Source: Phycisphaerales bacterium UBA2266 (GTDB lineage: Bacteria; Planctomycetota; Phycisphaerae; Sedimentisphaerales; Anaerobacaceae). Taken from it: DNA of 27,213 nucleotides. Position numbers and translations under genes: made by a program. The notes below the pieces were generated by a model. It had not been told where the DNA came from. It did no database searches and worked only from the letters and a program-made list of their open reading frames with translations. This document shows positions 1-6,719 of the stretch, in pieces. Each line of letters begins with the position of its first letter. Positions within the stretch are counted from its first letter, which is position 1. The DNA is taken from NCBI GenBank assembly GCA_002347125.1, contig DDXG01000293.1, forward strand, positions 22,358 to 49,570. The letters run 5' to 3'.

Positions 1-390
1 CCCGAGCAGCGAAATCGGTTCGAAACCCACCTGTCCGGGTGCGACGTGTGCCGCGCGGAACTGAAGCAATTCCACAAGCTCAAGGCCATCACCGATGAAG
101 TCACCCTCGCCGAGCCGGAGGACAGACTCTGGCAGGATTACTGGTGCGGCGTGTACAACCGCATCGAACGCGGCATCGGCTGGATTGTCTTCTCCGTGGC
201 CGCCATCCTCCTGGCCGTCTACGGGGGGTTCAAGCTGGTCGAGGCCATTATCGAGGACCCGACCATCGGGATGCTGCTCAAGGCCGGACTGCTGGCGCTG
301 ATCGCGGGGTTGGCGATTCTGTTCGTCTCGGCGCTTCGTGAGCGGCTCTATTTCTGGGGCAAAGACCGTTACAGGAATGTCAGGAGATAA
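1..390 (+). CDS. zf-HC2 (anti-sigma-type zinc finger) membrane protein, 5' truncated
   Basis: The reading frame is open from base 1, so the start lies outside the window; 129 residues are visible. A zf-HC2 signature, H-x3-C-x2-C, is formed by visible residues His10, Cys14 and Cys17 just after an FETHL stretch. A GTG at 46 would cut through this finger, so it is not the real start. After the finger come about 35 polar residues and two hydrophobic segments (about residues 60-80 and 92-112) with a basic tail, so the protein should sit in the inner membrane with the finger in the cytoplasm. Such fingers in known family members hold ECF sigma factors inactive. An ECF sigma gene just upstream would fit but cannot be seen. 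The stop lies next to the ribosome site of the following gene, which implies one operon. Confidence 0.8.
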   Translation, partial: PEQRNRFETHLSGCDVCRAELKQFHKLKAITDEVTLAEPEDRLWQDYWCGVYNRIERGIGWIVFSVAAILLAVYGGFKLVEAIIEDPTIGMLLKAGLLALIAGLAILFVSALRERLYFWGKDRYRNVRR

Positions 391-395
391 CATGT

Positions 396-737
396 ATGTT
401 GCTGTCCACAACCAATACCATACACGGCAAGCGCATCGTCAAGCACTTCGGACTGGTCCGCGGCAACACCATCCGGGCACGGCACATCGGCCATGATATC
501 ATGGCGCTGCTGCGCAATCTGGTCGGTGGAGAGATCTCCGATTACACCAAACTGATGGCCGAGTCCCGCGAGCAGGCCATCGACCGCATGGTGGAAAACG
601 CCAAAGGCCTCGGCGCCAACGCCATCCTGGCGGTGCGCTTCAGCACGCAGGAGATCATGGGCGGCGCCTCGGAAATCCTTGTCTACGGCACCGCCGCTCT
701 CGTGGAGGATGTCGAAGAGAAAGAAGCCTCCGCATAG
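396..737 (+). CDS. YbjQ / UPF0145 family protein
   Basis: A 113-residue protein matching the YbjQ (UPF0145, putative heavy-metal-binding) family over its whole length. The family hallmarks are visible: an N-terminal beta strand with STTNTIHGKRI, a GLVRGNTIRARHIGHD stretch, the helix SREQAIDRMVENAKGLGANAI, and the final VRFSTQEIMGGASEILVYGTA strands. The family forms small pentameric rings; its function is not settled, and the metal-binding label comes from sequence only. AGGAG at 381-385, inside the end of the preceding gene, precedes the ATG at 396. Another ATG at 392 is in a different frame. The acidic C-terminal tail (EDVEEKEASA) is an extra. NfeD and SPFH genes follow on the same strand. 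Confidence 0.9.
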   Translation: MLLSTTNTIHGKRIVKHFGLVRGNTIRARHIGHDIMALLRNLVGGEISDYTKLMAESREQAIDRMVENAKGLGANAILAVRFSTQEIMGGASEILVYGTAALVEDVEEKEASA

Positions 738-779
738 TCTTCTGAATCTGTGGCTCAATCCCCTCGAAAGGTCTGAACA

Positions 780-1238
780 ATGGATGCTCTGAAAGAATGG
801 CTCAAGCCCGAGGTCGTGTGGTTCGCCGTCGGCGTAGCCCTGATGCTGCTCGAATTCGCCCTGCCGGGGCTGATCGTGTTCTTCTTTGGCGTCGGCGCGA
901 TCATCGTGGGCATCGTTTGCCTGGCGACCGACATATCGCTGAATTGGCAATTGGTGATCTTCCTGGCCTCGTCGGTCGCGTCGCTGCTGCTGCTGCGTAA
1001 GGCCGTCACGGTCGTCTTCGCCGGCCACATCGCCGGCCGCCAGAGCGGCCGTGAGAACCTCGATGAATTCGTCGGCCGAAAGGCCCGCGTCATCCGCAGA
1101 ATCACGCCCGACGGCGGCGGCAAGGTCGAACTCCATGGTGTCGGCTGGGAGGCCGAGGCCGACGTCGAAATACCCGAAGACGCCGTGGTGGAAGTCCTCG
1201 ACAAGAAGAACCTTACGCTCAAGGTCAAACGGATGTAA
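780..1238 (+). CDS. NfeD family membrane protein
   Basis: A 152-residue short-form NfeD protein without the ClpP-like protease domain of the long form. Residues about 10-75 hold hydrophobic helices (a VVWFAVGVALMLLEFALPG start, then two further segments). Residues about 88-150 form the small beta-barrel (OB-fold) typical of NfeD, with the GRKARVIRRITPDGGGKVELHG pattern beginning it. The start at 780 has an AAGG-type ribosome site at 768-771. NfeD proteins are usually encoded next to stomatin/SPFH proteins and are thought to work with them in membrane microdomains; that arrangement is seen here, with the SPFH gene starting 50 bases downstream. Confidence 0.9.
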   Translation: MDALKEWLKPEVVWFAVGVALMLLEFALPGLIVFFFGVGAIIVGIVCLATDISLNWQLVIFLASSVASLLLLRKAVTVVFAGHIAGRQSGRENLDEFVGRKARVIRRITPDGGGKVELHGVGWEAEADVEIPEDAVVEVLDKKNLTLKVKRM

Positions 1239-1288
1239 TAACCCGTGACAAACGGCTTGGTGAATCCCGTAATGAAAGGAGACTTGAT

Positions 1289-2257
1289 ATGGTTATGGCG
1301 ACCGTGATCAATCCGTATACTGTTATTCTGCTTCTTATTATCGCTTTTTCTCTGATAGCGGTCCTGACCTCCATTCGCATCGTCCCGCAGAAGACCGCCT
1401 TCATCATCGAGCGGCTCGGCAAGTACCGCGCCACGCTCGAAGCGGGCTTTCACCTGCTGATCCCGCTGATCGACCGCGTGGCCTACAGGCACACGCTCAA
1501 GGAGCAGGCCATCGACGTCCCGCCCCAGGCGTGCATCACCAAAGACAACATCGCCGTGGAAGTCGACGGTATCCTCTACATGATGGTCGTCGACCCGCAG
1601 AGGGCCTCCTACGGTATCAACAACTACCAGTTCGCGGCCGTTCAACTCGCCCAGACAACCATGCGAAGCGTCATGGGAAAGCTCGACCTTGACCGGACCT
1701 TCGAAGAGCGAGAGACAATCAACAGCGTCATCGTCGACGCCGTGGACAAAGCATCGGATCCGTGGGGCGTGAAGGTTACCCGCTACGAGGTCAAGAACAT
1801 CATGCCGCCGCCCAGCATCAAGGACGCCATGGAAAAGCAGATGCGGGCCGAGCGGGAAAAACGCGCCGAGATCGCCGTCTCCGAGGGCGACCGCCAGGCC
1901 CGGATCAACCGCGCCGAGGGCGAGAAACGCGAGATGATCGCCCGCAGCGAAGGCGAGAAGCAGCGCCGCATCAACGAGGCCGAGGGCCGCGCCATCGAGA
2001 TCGAGCGCGTCGCCCAGGCCACCGCCCTGGGTATTCGCCAGATCGCCTCGGCCATCAATGAGAAAGGCGGCGTCGACGCCGTCAACCTCCGCATCGCCGA
2101 GCAGTACCTTCAGGAGTTCGGCAAACTTGCCAAGACCAACAACTCGGTCATCATCCCGTCGAACCTTTCCGACATCGCCGGAATGATCGCCGCCGCCAAG
2201 ACCGTCATCAGCCAGGGCAGCGCCGCCGAGAACCCGCCGACCCCGCCGAGGGCCTGA
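1289..2257 (+). CDS. Stomatin/slipin-type SPFH (band 7) protein
   Basis: A 322-residue SPFH protein. One N-terminal hydrophobic anchor (about residues 8-28) is followed by the SPFH domain (about 30-190), containing RIVPQKTAFIIERLGKY, the IDVPPQACITKDNIAVEVDG strand pair and VMGKLDLDRTFEERETIN. A highly charged coiled coil rich in EGE(K/D)R repeats spans about 186-255, and a LREQYLQEFGKL-like segment precedes a proline-rich end. This is the paraslipin/QmcA layout: large membrane-bound oligomers that partner with NfeD. A clear AAAGGAG sits 9 bases before the ATG at 1289. The NfeD gene directly upstream supports joint action in membrane organisation or protein quality control; the specific client is not evident. 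Confidence 0.93.
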   Translation: MVMATVINPYTVILLLIIAFSLIAVLTSIRIVPQKTAFIIERLGKYRATLEAGFHLLIPLIDRVAYRHTLKEQAIDVPPQACITKDNIAVEVDGILYMMVVDPQRASYGINNYQFAAVQLAQTTMRSVMGKLDLDRTFEERETINSVIVDAVDKASDPWGVKVTRYEVKNIMPPPSIKDAMEKQMRAEREKRAEIAVSEGDRQARINRAEGEKREMIARSEGEKQRRINEAEGRAIEIERVAQATALGIRQIASAINEKGGVDAVNLRIAEQYLQEFGKLAKTNNSVIIPSNLSDIAGMIAAAKTVISQGSAAENPPTPPRA

Positions 2258-2293
2258 CCCGGCGCCTGGCGGCTCAAGCTGGGGATCAGGGTC

Positions 2294-2416
2294 ATGAGTG
2301 AGATGGTCCGCTTCACCTGCGGCTGCGGCCAGAAGGTCAAGATGCCCGCACGCTACGCCGGCCGAGTAGGCCGCTGCCCCCGGTGCAACCGCCGACTCAT
2401 CATCCCCGCATCCTAA
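2294..2416 (+). CDS. Small zinc-ribbon protein (40 aa)
   Basis: A 40-residue ORF starting at ATG 2294 and ending in TAA at 2414-2416. It holds two Cys pairs, C-G-C near residue 9 and C-P-R-C near residue 28, separated by a KVKMPARYAGRVGR linker, then RRLIIP. I recognise the spacing and the YAGR(x)GRCPxC pattern as a zinc ribbon common in planctomycete proteins, where it often sits at the N-terminus of larger membrane proteins; here it stands alone. A GGGATCAGGG stretch precedes the start and could act as a weak ribosome site. It follows the SPFH gene by 36 bases, so it probably belongs to that operon. Its last four bases overlap the stop end of the convergent purH gene. Confidence 0.72.
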   Translation: MSEMVRFTCGCGQKVKMPARYAGRVGRCPRCNRRLIIPAS

Positions 2417-4023
2417 TGCAGGAAGTGGCGTTTGCCGGTGAAGACCATGGCGATGTTGTGTTTGTCGGCCGCGGCAATGACCTCATCGTCCTTGACCGAG
2501 CCGCCGGGCTGCACGATGGCGGCCACACCGTTGGCGGCGGCGTTTTCGACGTTGTCCGGGAACGGGAAGAAGGCGTCCGAGGCCATGACGCTGCCCTGCG
2601 CGTCGGCGCCGGCGTTCTTGAAGGCGATCAGTCCCGATTCGACGCGGTTCATCTGGCCGGCACCGACCCCGACGACGCGGCGGTTCTTCACCAGGACAAT
2701 CGTGTTGCTCTTGGTGTGCTTGGCCGCCAGCCAGGCGATGCGCAGGTCCTCCATCTGGTCCTTCGTGGGACGGGCCTTGGTGGGATAGGTAAGGGCCTCC
2801 GGCTCCCAGCCGACGAGGTCCCGCTGCTGCACCAGCAGGCCGCCGACGATGCACCGGACGTCGTATTCGCCCGCTGCGATTCGGGACCTGTCGATGGGGC
2901 CGGTTTCGATCAGGCGAACGCGGCTGCCCCAGCTCTTGAGCGTGCGGATGATCTCGACTGCCTCGGGCTCGAAGATCGGGGCGATAACGACCTCGGCGAA
3001 GAAACCGCTCGCGCCGCGGGCCTTACCGAACCGGCTGTAGGATTCCATGATGGTCTGGGCCAGCTCGACGTCGACGGTGCGATTGACCGCGACAATGCCG
3101 CCGAAGGCGCTGACGACGTCGCCCTCATAGGCCTTGCGGTAGGCCTCACAGATGTTCTCATCGACGGCGCACCCGCAGGGATTGAGGTGCTTGACGACGA
3201 CGGCCGCCGGGGCGTCAAATTCCTTGACCAGCTCGAAGGCGGCGTTCGTATCGAGCAGGTTGTTGAAGCTGATGGGGGTCCCGCCATCCAGCAGCCGGCC
3301 GCTGCTGACGGATGTCTCTCCGGCGCCGGCGAACTTGTAGCAGGCCCCGGCCTGGTGGGGATTCTCACCATACCGCAGGGCAGCCGCCCTCGTCGCGGCC
3401 AGGGAAAGCCGCTCGGGGAAGCGGTCGCCCGCCAGGTCGTTGAGGTACCGGGCGATGGCGGCATCGTAGGCGGCCGTCAGGCTGAAGGCCGCCCGGGCCA
3501 GTTCGGCCCGCAAATCGGCCGAGACCGCGCCGCCGGTCTTTCCCATCTCCGCCAGGACCCGGTCATACTGGGATGGATGCGTAACGACGGCGACGAACCG
3601 GTGGTTCTTGGCGGCCGAGCGGACCATGCTGGGACCGCCGATGTCGATGTTCTCAATGGCGTCCTCCAGCGTACAACCCGGCTTGGCGACGGTCTGCTCG
3701 AAGGGATAGAGATTGACGCAGACCAGGTCAATGGGGTCGATGCCGTGCTTCTTCATGGCGGCGACGTGGTCGGACTTATCCCGCAGCCCGAGCAGGCCGC
3801 CGTGAATCTTCGGGTGCAGGGTCTTGACGCGGCCGTCCATCATCTCCGGGAATCCCGTGACCGATTCAATCCCGACAACCTCTATGCCGGCCTGGGTCAG
3901 GGCCCCGGCCGTGCCTCCCGTGCTGATGATCTTCACGCCCAGGTTGGCGAGCTTGCGGACGAACTCCACGACCCCGGTCTTGTCGCTGACGCTGACCAGT
4001 GCGGTCTTGACTTTCACCTCCAT
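2413..4023 (-). CDS. purH: Bifunctional AICAR formyltransferase / IMP cyclohydrolase (PurH)
   Basis: A 536-residue cytosolic enzyme for the last two steps of purine synthesis: AICAR plus 10-formyl-THF gives FAICAR, which is then cyclised to IMP. The N-terminal IMP cyclohydrolase (MGS-like) domain, about residues 1-145, shows SVSDKTG, STGGTA (34-39), MMDGRVKTLHPKIHGG and NIDIGGPSMVRSAAKN. The C-terminal transformylase domain shows LRYGENPHQ (217-224), the catalytic K-H-x-N-P-C-G (Lys278, His279), SAFGGIVAVNR, and KHTKSNTIV. The protein ends in the usual TGKRHFLH. Length fits the family (about 510-540). Two AGGAG-like sites precede the ATG at 4023. It lies 48 bases behind the beta-propeller gene and is likely co-transcribed with it, an unusual partner for purH. 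Confidence 0.98.
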   Translation of the reverse strand: MEVKVKTALVSVSDKTGVVEFVRKLANLGVKIISTGGTAGALTQAGIEVVGIESVTGFPEMMDGRVKTLHPKIHGGLLGLRDKSDHVAAMKKHGIDPIDLVCVNLYPFEQTVAKPGCTLEDAIENIDIGGPSMVRSAAKNHRFVAVVTHPSQYDRVLAEMGKTGGAVSADLRAELARAAFSLTAAYDAAIARYLNDLAGDRFPERLSLAATRAAALRYGENPHQAGACYKFAGAGETSVSSGRLLDGGTPISFNNLLDTNAAFELVKEFDAPAAVVVKHLNPCGCAVDENICEAYRKAYEGDVVSAFGGIVAVNRTVDVELAQTIMESYSRFGKARGASGFFAEVVIAPIFEPEAVEIIRTLKSWGSRVRLIETGPIDRSRIAAGEYDVRCIVGGLLVQQRDLVGWEPEALTYPTKARPTKDQMEDLRIAWLAAKHTKSNTIVLVKNRRVVGVGAGQMNRVESGLIAFKNAGADAQGSVMASDAFFPFPDNVENAAANGVAAIVQPGGSVKDDEVIAAADKHNIAMVFTGKRHFLH

Positions 4024-4071
4024 ATATGAACTCCTTCTCCTTTACGGCATCATTTTTGCAGAACTATGCTT

Positions 4072-5169
4072 TCAACGTGCGGGTCGGATGCACATGACGC
4101 GGCCTCGTATGTCGCCGATGTACATCCGGGCGTCCTGCGTGTTGCTTGCGTACAGGTCGACGTCGGCCATGTTCACGGTCAGGACCTTGCGGGCCCCGGT
4201 ATTGTCCATGACGACGAGCGTCTTCTGGGTGCTGATCAGATAGGCTCGCCGCGCCGACTCGGCGAGCAGGTCGAGGCCTTCCGGGAGTTTCCAGAGGGCC
4301 TTGCCCGACTCGCGGTCGATGGCGGTGACGCCCTTGAGGGGACCGTATTGGTAGACGACATTGGCGGTGACGCGCGGGCTGGTCTTCGGAATCGAACCGA
4401 TTGGATGCTTCCATACCAGGCGCTTGTTGGTGATGGCCGGGCAATCGACGCGGTAGACATGCGTGTCGCCGCAGGCGAAGAACAGGCTGTCGCCGCTGCG
4501 CACCACCGGGCCGATGATTCCTTCGGCAAACTGCATGTCCCAGAACTTGTAGGGCCGGTCCGGGGCGAAACTCATCAGATAGCCCGCACTCGTGGCGAAG
4601 ACGACGTAATCATCGGCCGCGACGACGGAGGTGATGGCCGATTCGGCCGTCCCGGCGACGGTGAAGAGTTCCACGAGGCTCTCGGCCTTGACGACGTGGA
4701 CGCGGGTGTCCACGCCCGGCAGATAGTAATGCGACTCGGTGCGGGCCACCGGACAGACCAGACCGTACTCGGTCACGGGCAGGCTGCGGGCGACGTCGCC
4801 GGTTCCGGGCTTGATTTCGAGAATGCTGTTGCCGATGACCGTCATCAGGACGTCCTCGAAACGGTCGAACCCGAGCAGGGGAAAGCCGACGGGGGCGATG
4901 GGTTTGGCGAAGACGACGTTGCCCTTGTCGCCGCCGAGGGCGGCCAGGTAGTTGCGGTCGCTCAACGCGTACACGCTGCCGCCGACGAAGTTGAGGGTCT
5001 GGAGCTTCTCGCCGGGCCGTATGGGCAGGACCGTCTCCCAGACGATTTCGAGCTTGGCGGCGCCGAGCAGTTCGGGGGAAACCAGCCATCGGGACCCGTC
5101 CGGCTCGGCCGCGGCGGCGAACGGGGCGATCATGGCCAGGATAGACACAACTCGCGGTATTCTCTGCAT
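4072..5169 (-). CDS. Secreted PQQ-type beta-propeller protein
   Basis: A 365-residue protein with a short signal peptide (MQRIPRVVSILAMIAPFAAAA) and a body of repeated PQQ-like/WD-type beta-strand units such as GGSVYALSDRNYLAALGGDKGNVVF, DDYVVFATSAGYLMSF, GDSLFFACGDTHVYRV and KGVTAIDRESGKALWKLP. This is a beta-propeller outside the cytoplasm, comparable to BamB-like or PQQ-repeat proteins. No catalytic dehydrogenase residues were recognised, so a binding or scaffold role is more likely. I chose ATG 5169: it has an AGGAG site in the leader and starts a proper signal peptide. A longer in-frame version up to 5457 would overlap the upstream gene and begin with a shadow translation of it. Gene order is unknown 97-aa protein, propeller, purH. 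Confidence 0.88.
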   Translation of the reverse strand: MQRIPRVVSILAMIAPFAAAAEPDGSRWLVSPELLGAAKLEIVWETVLPIRPGEKLQTLNFVGGSVYALSDRNYLAALGGDKGNVVFAKPIAPVGFPLLGFDRFEDVLMTVIGNSILEIKPGTGDVARSLPVTEYGLVCPVARTESHYYLPGVDTRVHVVKAESLVELFTVAGTAESAITSVVAADDYVVFATSAGYLMSFAPDRPYKFWDMQFAEGIIGPVVRSGDSLFFACGDTHVYRVDCPAITNKRLVWKHPIGSIPKTSPRVTANVVYQYGPLKGVTAIDRESGKALWKLPEGLDLLAESARRAYLISTQKTLVVMDNTGARKVLTVNMADVDLYASNTQDARMYIGDIRGRVMCIRPAR

Positions 5170-5227
5170 TGCCGAGGCTCCTCGTAAAGTGCGCTTTCGA
5201 TTCATCGCCGTCCACACAACTGCCAAC

Positions 5228-5521
5228 TCAGGGCAACTCGACCAGTTCGGCCAAGTCAACATCGTGCTCGGCCTCGAAACGCTGCATCTGTTCGATCCGC
5301 TCGATATCGTCCTTGATCCGGGTGGCCAGTTTGAAGATATACGGCCTGCCCGTAAGCCGGTTTCGCAGGTCATCGAGCATCGGGTCCCACGAGCCGCCGT
5401 ACAGTTGGGCCTTGAGCACAACGAGCATCCGGTGCTCGTCGGACAAACCGTCCACATAGGCCCTCACAGCCTTGGGAACCACCTTTCTCGTGGTATGCTC
5501 ATTACCGACCCGCTCAGTCAT
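5228..5521 (-). CDS. Hypothetical 97-residue protein
   Basis: A 97-residue soluble protein I do not recognise. It starts at ATG 5521 after a GAGG site and has its own sigma70-like promoter at 5575-5603. The sequence is predicted mostly helical, with charged helices (TTRKVVPKAVRAYVDGLSDEHRML, KLATRIKDDIERIEQMQRFEAE) and ends DLAELVELP. There is no signal peptide or membrane segment. Amino acid usage is normal for a real protein, while the other frames here are Arg/Ser/Pro-rich. The stop lies 58 bases before the propeller gene start, so the two and purH probably form one transcript. Confidence 0.8.
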   Translation of the reverse strand: MTERVGNEHTTRKVVPKAVRAYVDGLSDEHRMLVVLKAQLYGGSWDPMLDDLRNRLTGRPYIFKLATRIKDDIERIEQMQRFEAEHDVDLAELVELP

Positions 5522-5574
5522 TCAGAATCCTCGACAGGCCGAAAAACGCTTCATCTGGGCACAAATCGCCCTTG

Positions 5575-5603
5575 ATGATAGCGGGAGGGGACGGTTTTTG
5601 CAA
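5575..5603 (-). promoter_or_regulatory. Candidate sigma70-type promoter
   Basis: Read on the minus strand, TTGCAA (5603-5598), a 17-base spacer and TATCAT (5580-5575) closely match the -35/-10 consensus. It would start transcription about 45 bases ahead of ATG 5521 and so drive the 97-aa gene, the propeller gene and probably purH. Confidence 0.6.
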
Positions 5604-5969
5604 GATATTTTCGGAAAATGGGGGATCGCGCGGCATGGGCGTGGCCGCCCAACAAGAAGAGGTAGGGTAATACCCCATAGGCGACCAACAGCCCGTAACG
5701 TAGTATCTTGAACATGGTGCGCCGAAGGACAATGGACAAGGCCGTTAAGGATGGAAATTTGCAGGAGAACCGAATGAGTAGTCTGCTCCAACCGGCGGTC
5801 GTCCTCGCATCATCGCGGATTATTCGTTTTGTTCCCCGTCGCCGCCGTGAGACAAGCGTGAATTCAGAGAGCTACCGACTCGGCGATTCTCCCCCCTGAG
5901 AAGTCGCGTTGGCTGTAGGCTCTCTTGGTTAACCGCTCCAGGACGGGGCAACCCGGTCAGAAACCTGTG

Positions 5970-5981
5970 CTCGAAGGAGCT
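5970..5981 (+). promoter_or_regulatory. Small hairpin over the ribosome site of the PEP-CTERM gene
   Basis: GCTC-GAAG-GAGC forms a four-pair stem with a four-base loop. The AAGGAG ribosome site (5975-5980) lies partly in its loop and 3' arm, four bases ahead of ATG 5986. The stem is short, so any control by hiding the ribosome site is tentative. Confidence 0.3.
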
Positions 5982-5985
5982 AAGA

Positions 5986-6678
5986 ATGAAAAGGTCTACA
6001 ATTCGGTCAACAATCGCCATCCTGATCCTCTTCGCCACCCTGCCGTCCCAGGCAACCCTGATAATCGAACAGGTGAACGGCCAGTGGCTCAACAGCACCG
6101 GCGGCGTTCCCTCTTTCGTGGAGTTCTACCCGGCGACCTCGGCCTACGGCAACACCCTGCAGCAGCGAATTGACTGGGGAGATCCGGCAAGCCAAGGTGG
6201 TAAGAGCGGCCTCGGCTTCACCGGCGCCGCCCCGTCCGGCGTACCCGTTGTCGATACAGTCCCGTTTCAGATCGGCGAAATCGTACATTTCAACAGATTG
6301 CTCGTCTGGGGAACCGCCTCCACGGCCGTGGAAATGGCCCTCTCCATAACCTTCGCCGACGGCCCGACGGCGGCCATGATCCTGGAACTGGGGCTCAATG
6401 AAACCGACAACTTCGCCGGTCAACCTCGCCAGAGCGACGACGTGGTCACGCTCCACAAGGCCGATCCCGCCACGGTTGAGATCGCCGGAACATGGTACAC
6501 GTTCCAGGTGGCAGGCTTCGGAACCAACATCAACAACCTCACGGATATCATAAGAACCGCGGAACGCAGACAGTCCACCACCTATGTATGGGGCACCATG
6601 ACCGAAATCCCTGAACCGGCCAGTTGTGTTATCGTTGGCATCGGAGGTTTGAGTCTGTTGAGAAGACGTAGATCGTGA
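5986..6678 (+). CDS. PEP-CTERM surface protein with choice-of-anchor K-like domain
   Basis: A 230-residue exported protein. A signal peptide covers about residues 1-23 (MKRSTIRSTIAILILFATLP then SQA). The body has the WGDP...SGLGFTG...FQIGEIVHFN-x4-VWG pattern, which I recognise as the choice-of-anchor K type domain found on PEP-CTERM proteins. The C-terminus carries the sorting signal: P-E-P-A (about 208-211), a hydrophobic stretch VIVGIGGLSLL and a final RRRRS. Known PEP-CTERM proteins are processed by an exosortase and attached to the cell surface or extracellular matrix; no exosortase gene lies in this window. ATG 5986 has AAGGAG just upstream. It lies 41 bases ahead of the DUF11 lipoprotein and is likely co-transcribed with it. 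Confidence 0.88.
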   Translation: MKRSTIRSTIAILILFATLPSQATLIIEQVNGQWLNSTGGVPSFVEFYPATSAYGNTLQQRIDWGDPASQGGKSGLGFTGAAPSGVPVVDTVPFQIGEIVHFNRLLVWGTASTAVEMALSITFADGPTAAMILELGLNETDNFAGQPRQSDDVVTLHKADPATVEIAGTWYTFQVAGFGTNINNLTDIIRTAERRQSTTYVWGTMTEIPEPASCVIVGIGGLSLLRRRRS

Positions 6679-6719
6679 GCTTTCAGCGCCCGTTTCAACA
6701 ATGTATAAGGAGAAAGAAA

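Larger units (their letters stand above)
5522..5985. other. Divergent intergenic region, no convincing gene
   Basis: A stretch of about 460 bases between the minus-strand 97-aa gene and the plus-strand PEP-CTERM gene. It holds the minus-strand promoter at 5575-5603 and a small hairpin ahead of the PEP-CTERM start. Short ORFs here (for example minus 5551-5739) lack a ribosome site or coding character. No clear sigma70 promoter could be picked for the plus strand. Confidence 0.55.

Noticed and set aside
755..1645. Minus-strand frame across NfeD and SPFH genes
   Set aside because: Ser/Thr/Arg-rich in its second half and antisense to two clear genes.
2383..4029. Long plus-strand frame (548 codons) opposite purH
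   Set aside because: It is the mirror of the purH frame: Asp/Gly/Val/His-rich with no recognisable domain, while the minus strand encodes a full PurH.
5551..5739. 62-codon minus-strand ORF with a hydrophobic stretch
   Set aside because: It runs over the promoter at 5575-5603, has no good ribosome site, and its tail is unlike a real protein.
5850..5985. Cyclic-di-GMP or TPP riboswitch before the PEP-CTERM gene
   Set aside because: GGGGCAACCC and CTGAGA fragments look suggestive, but the conserved partner motifs (for example ACGCAAAG of the c-di-GMP-I class) are absent.
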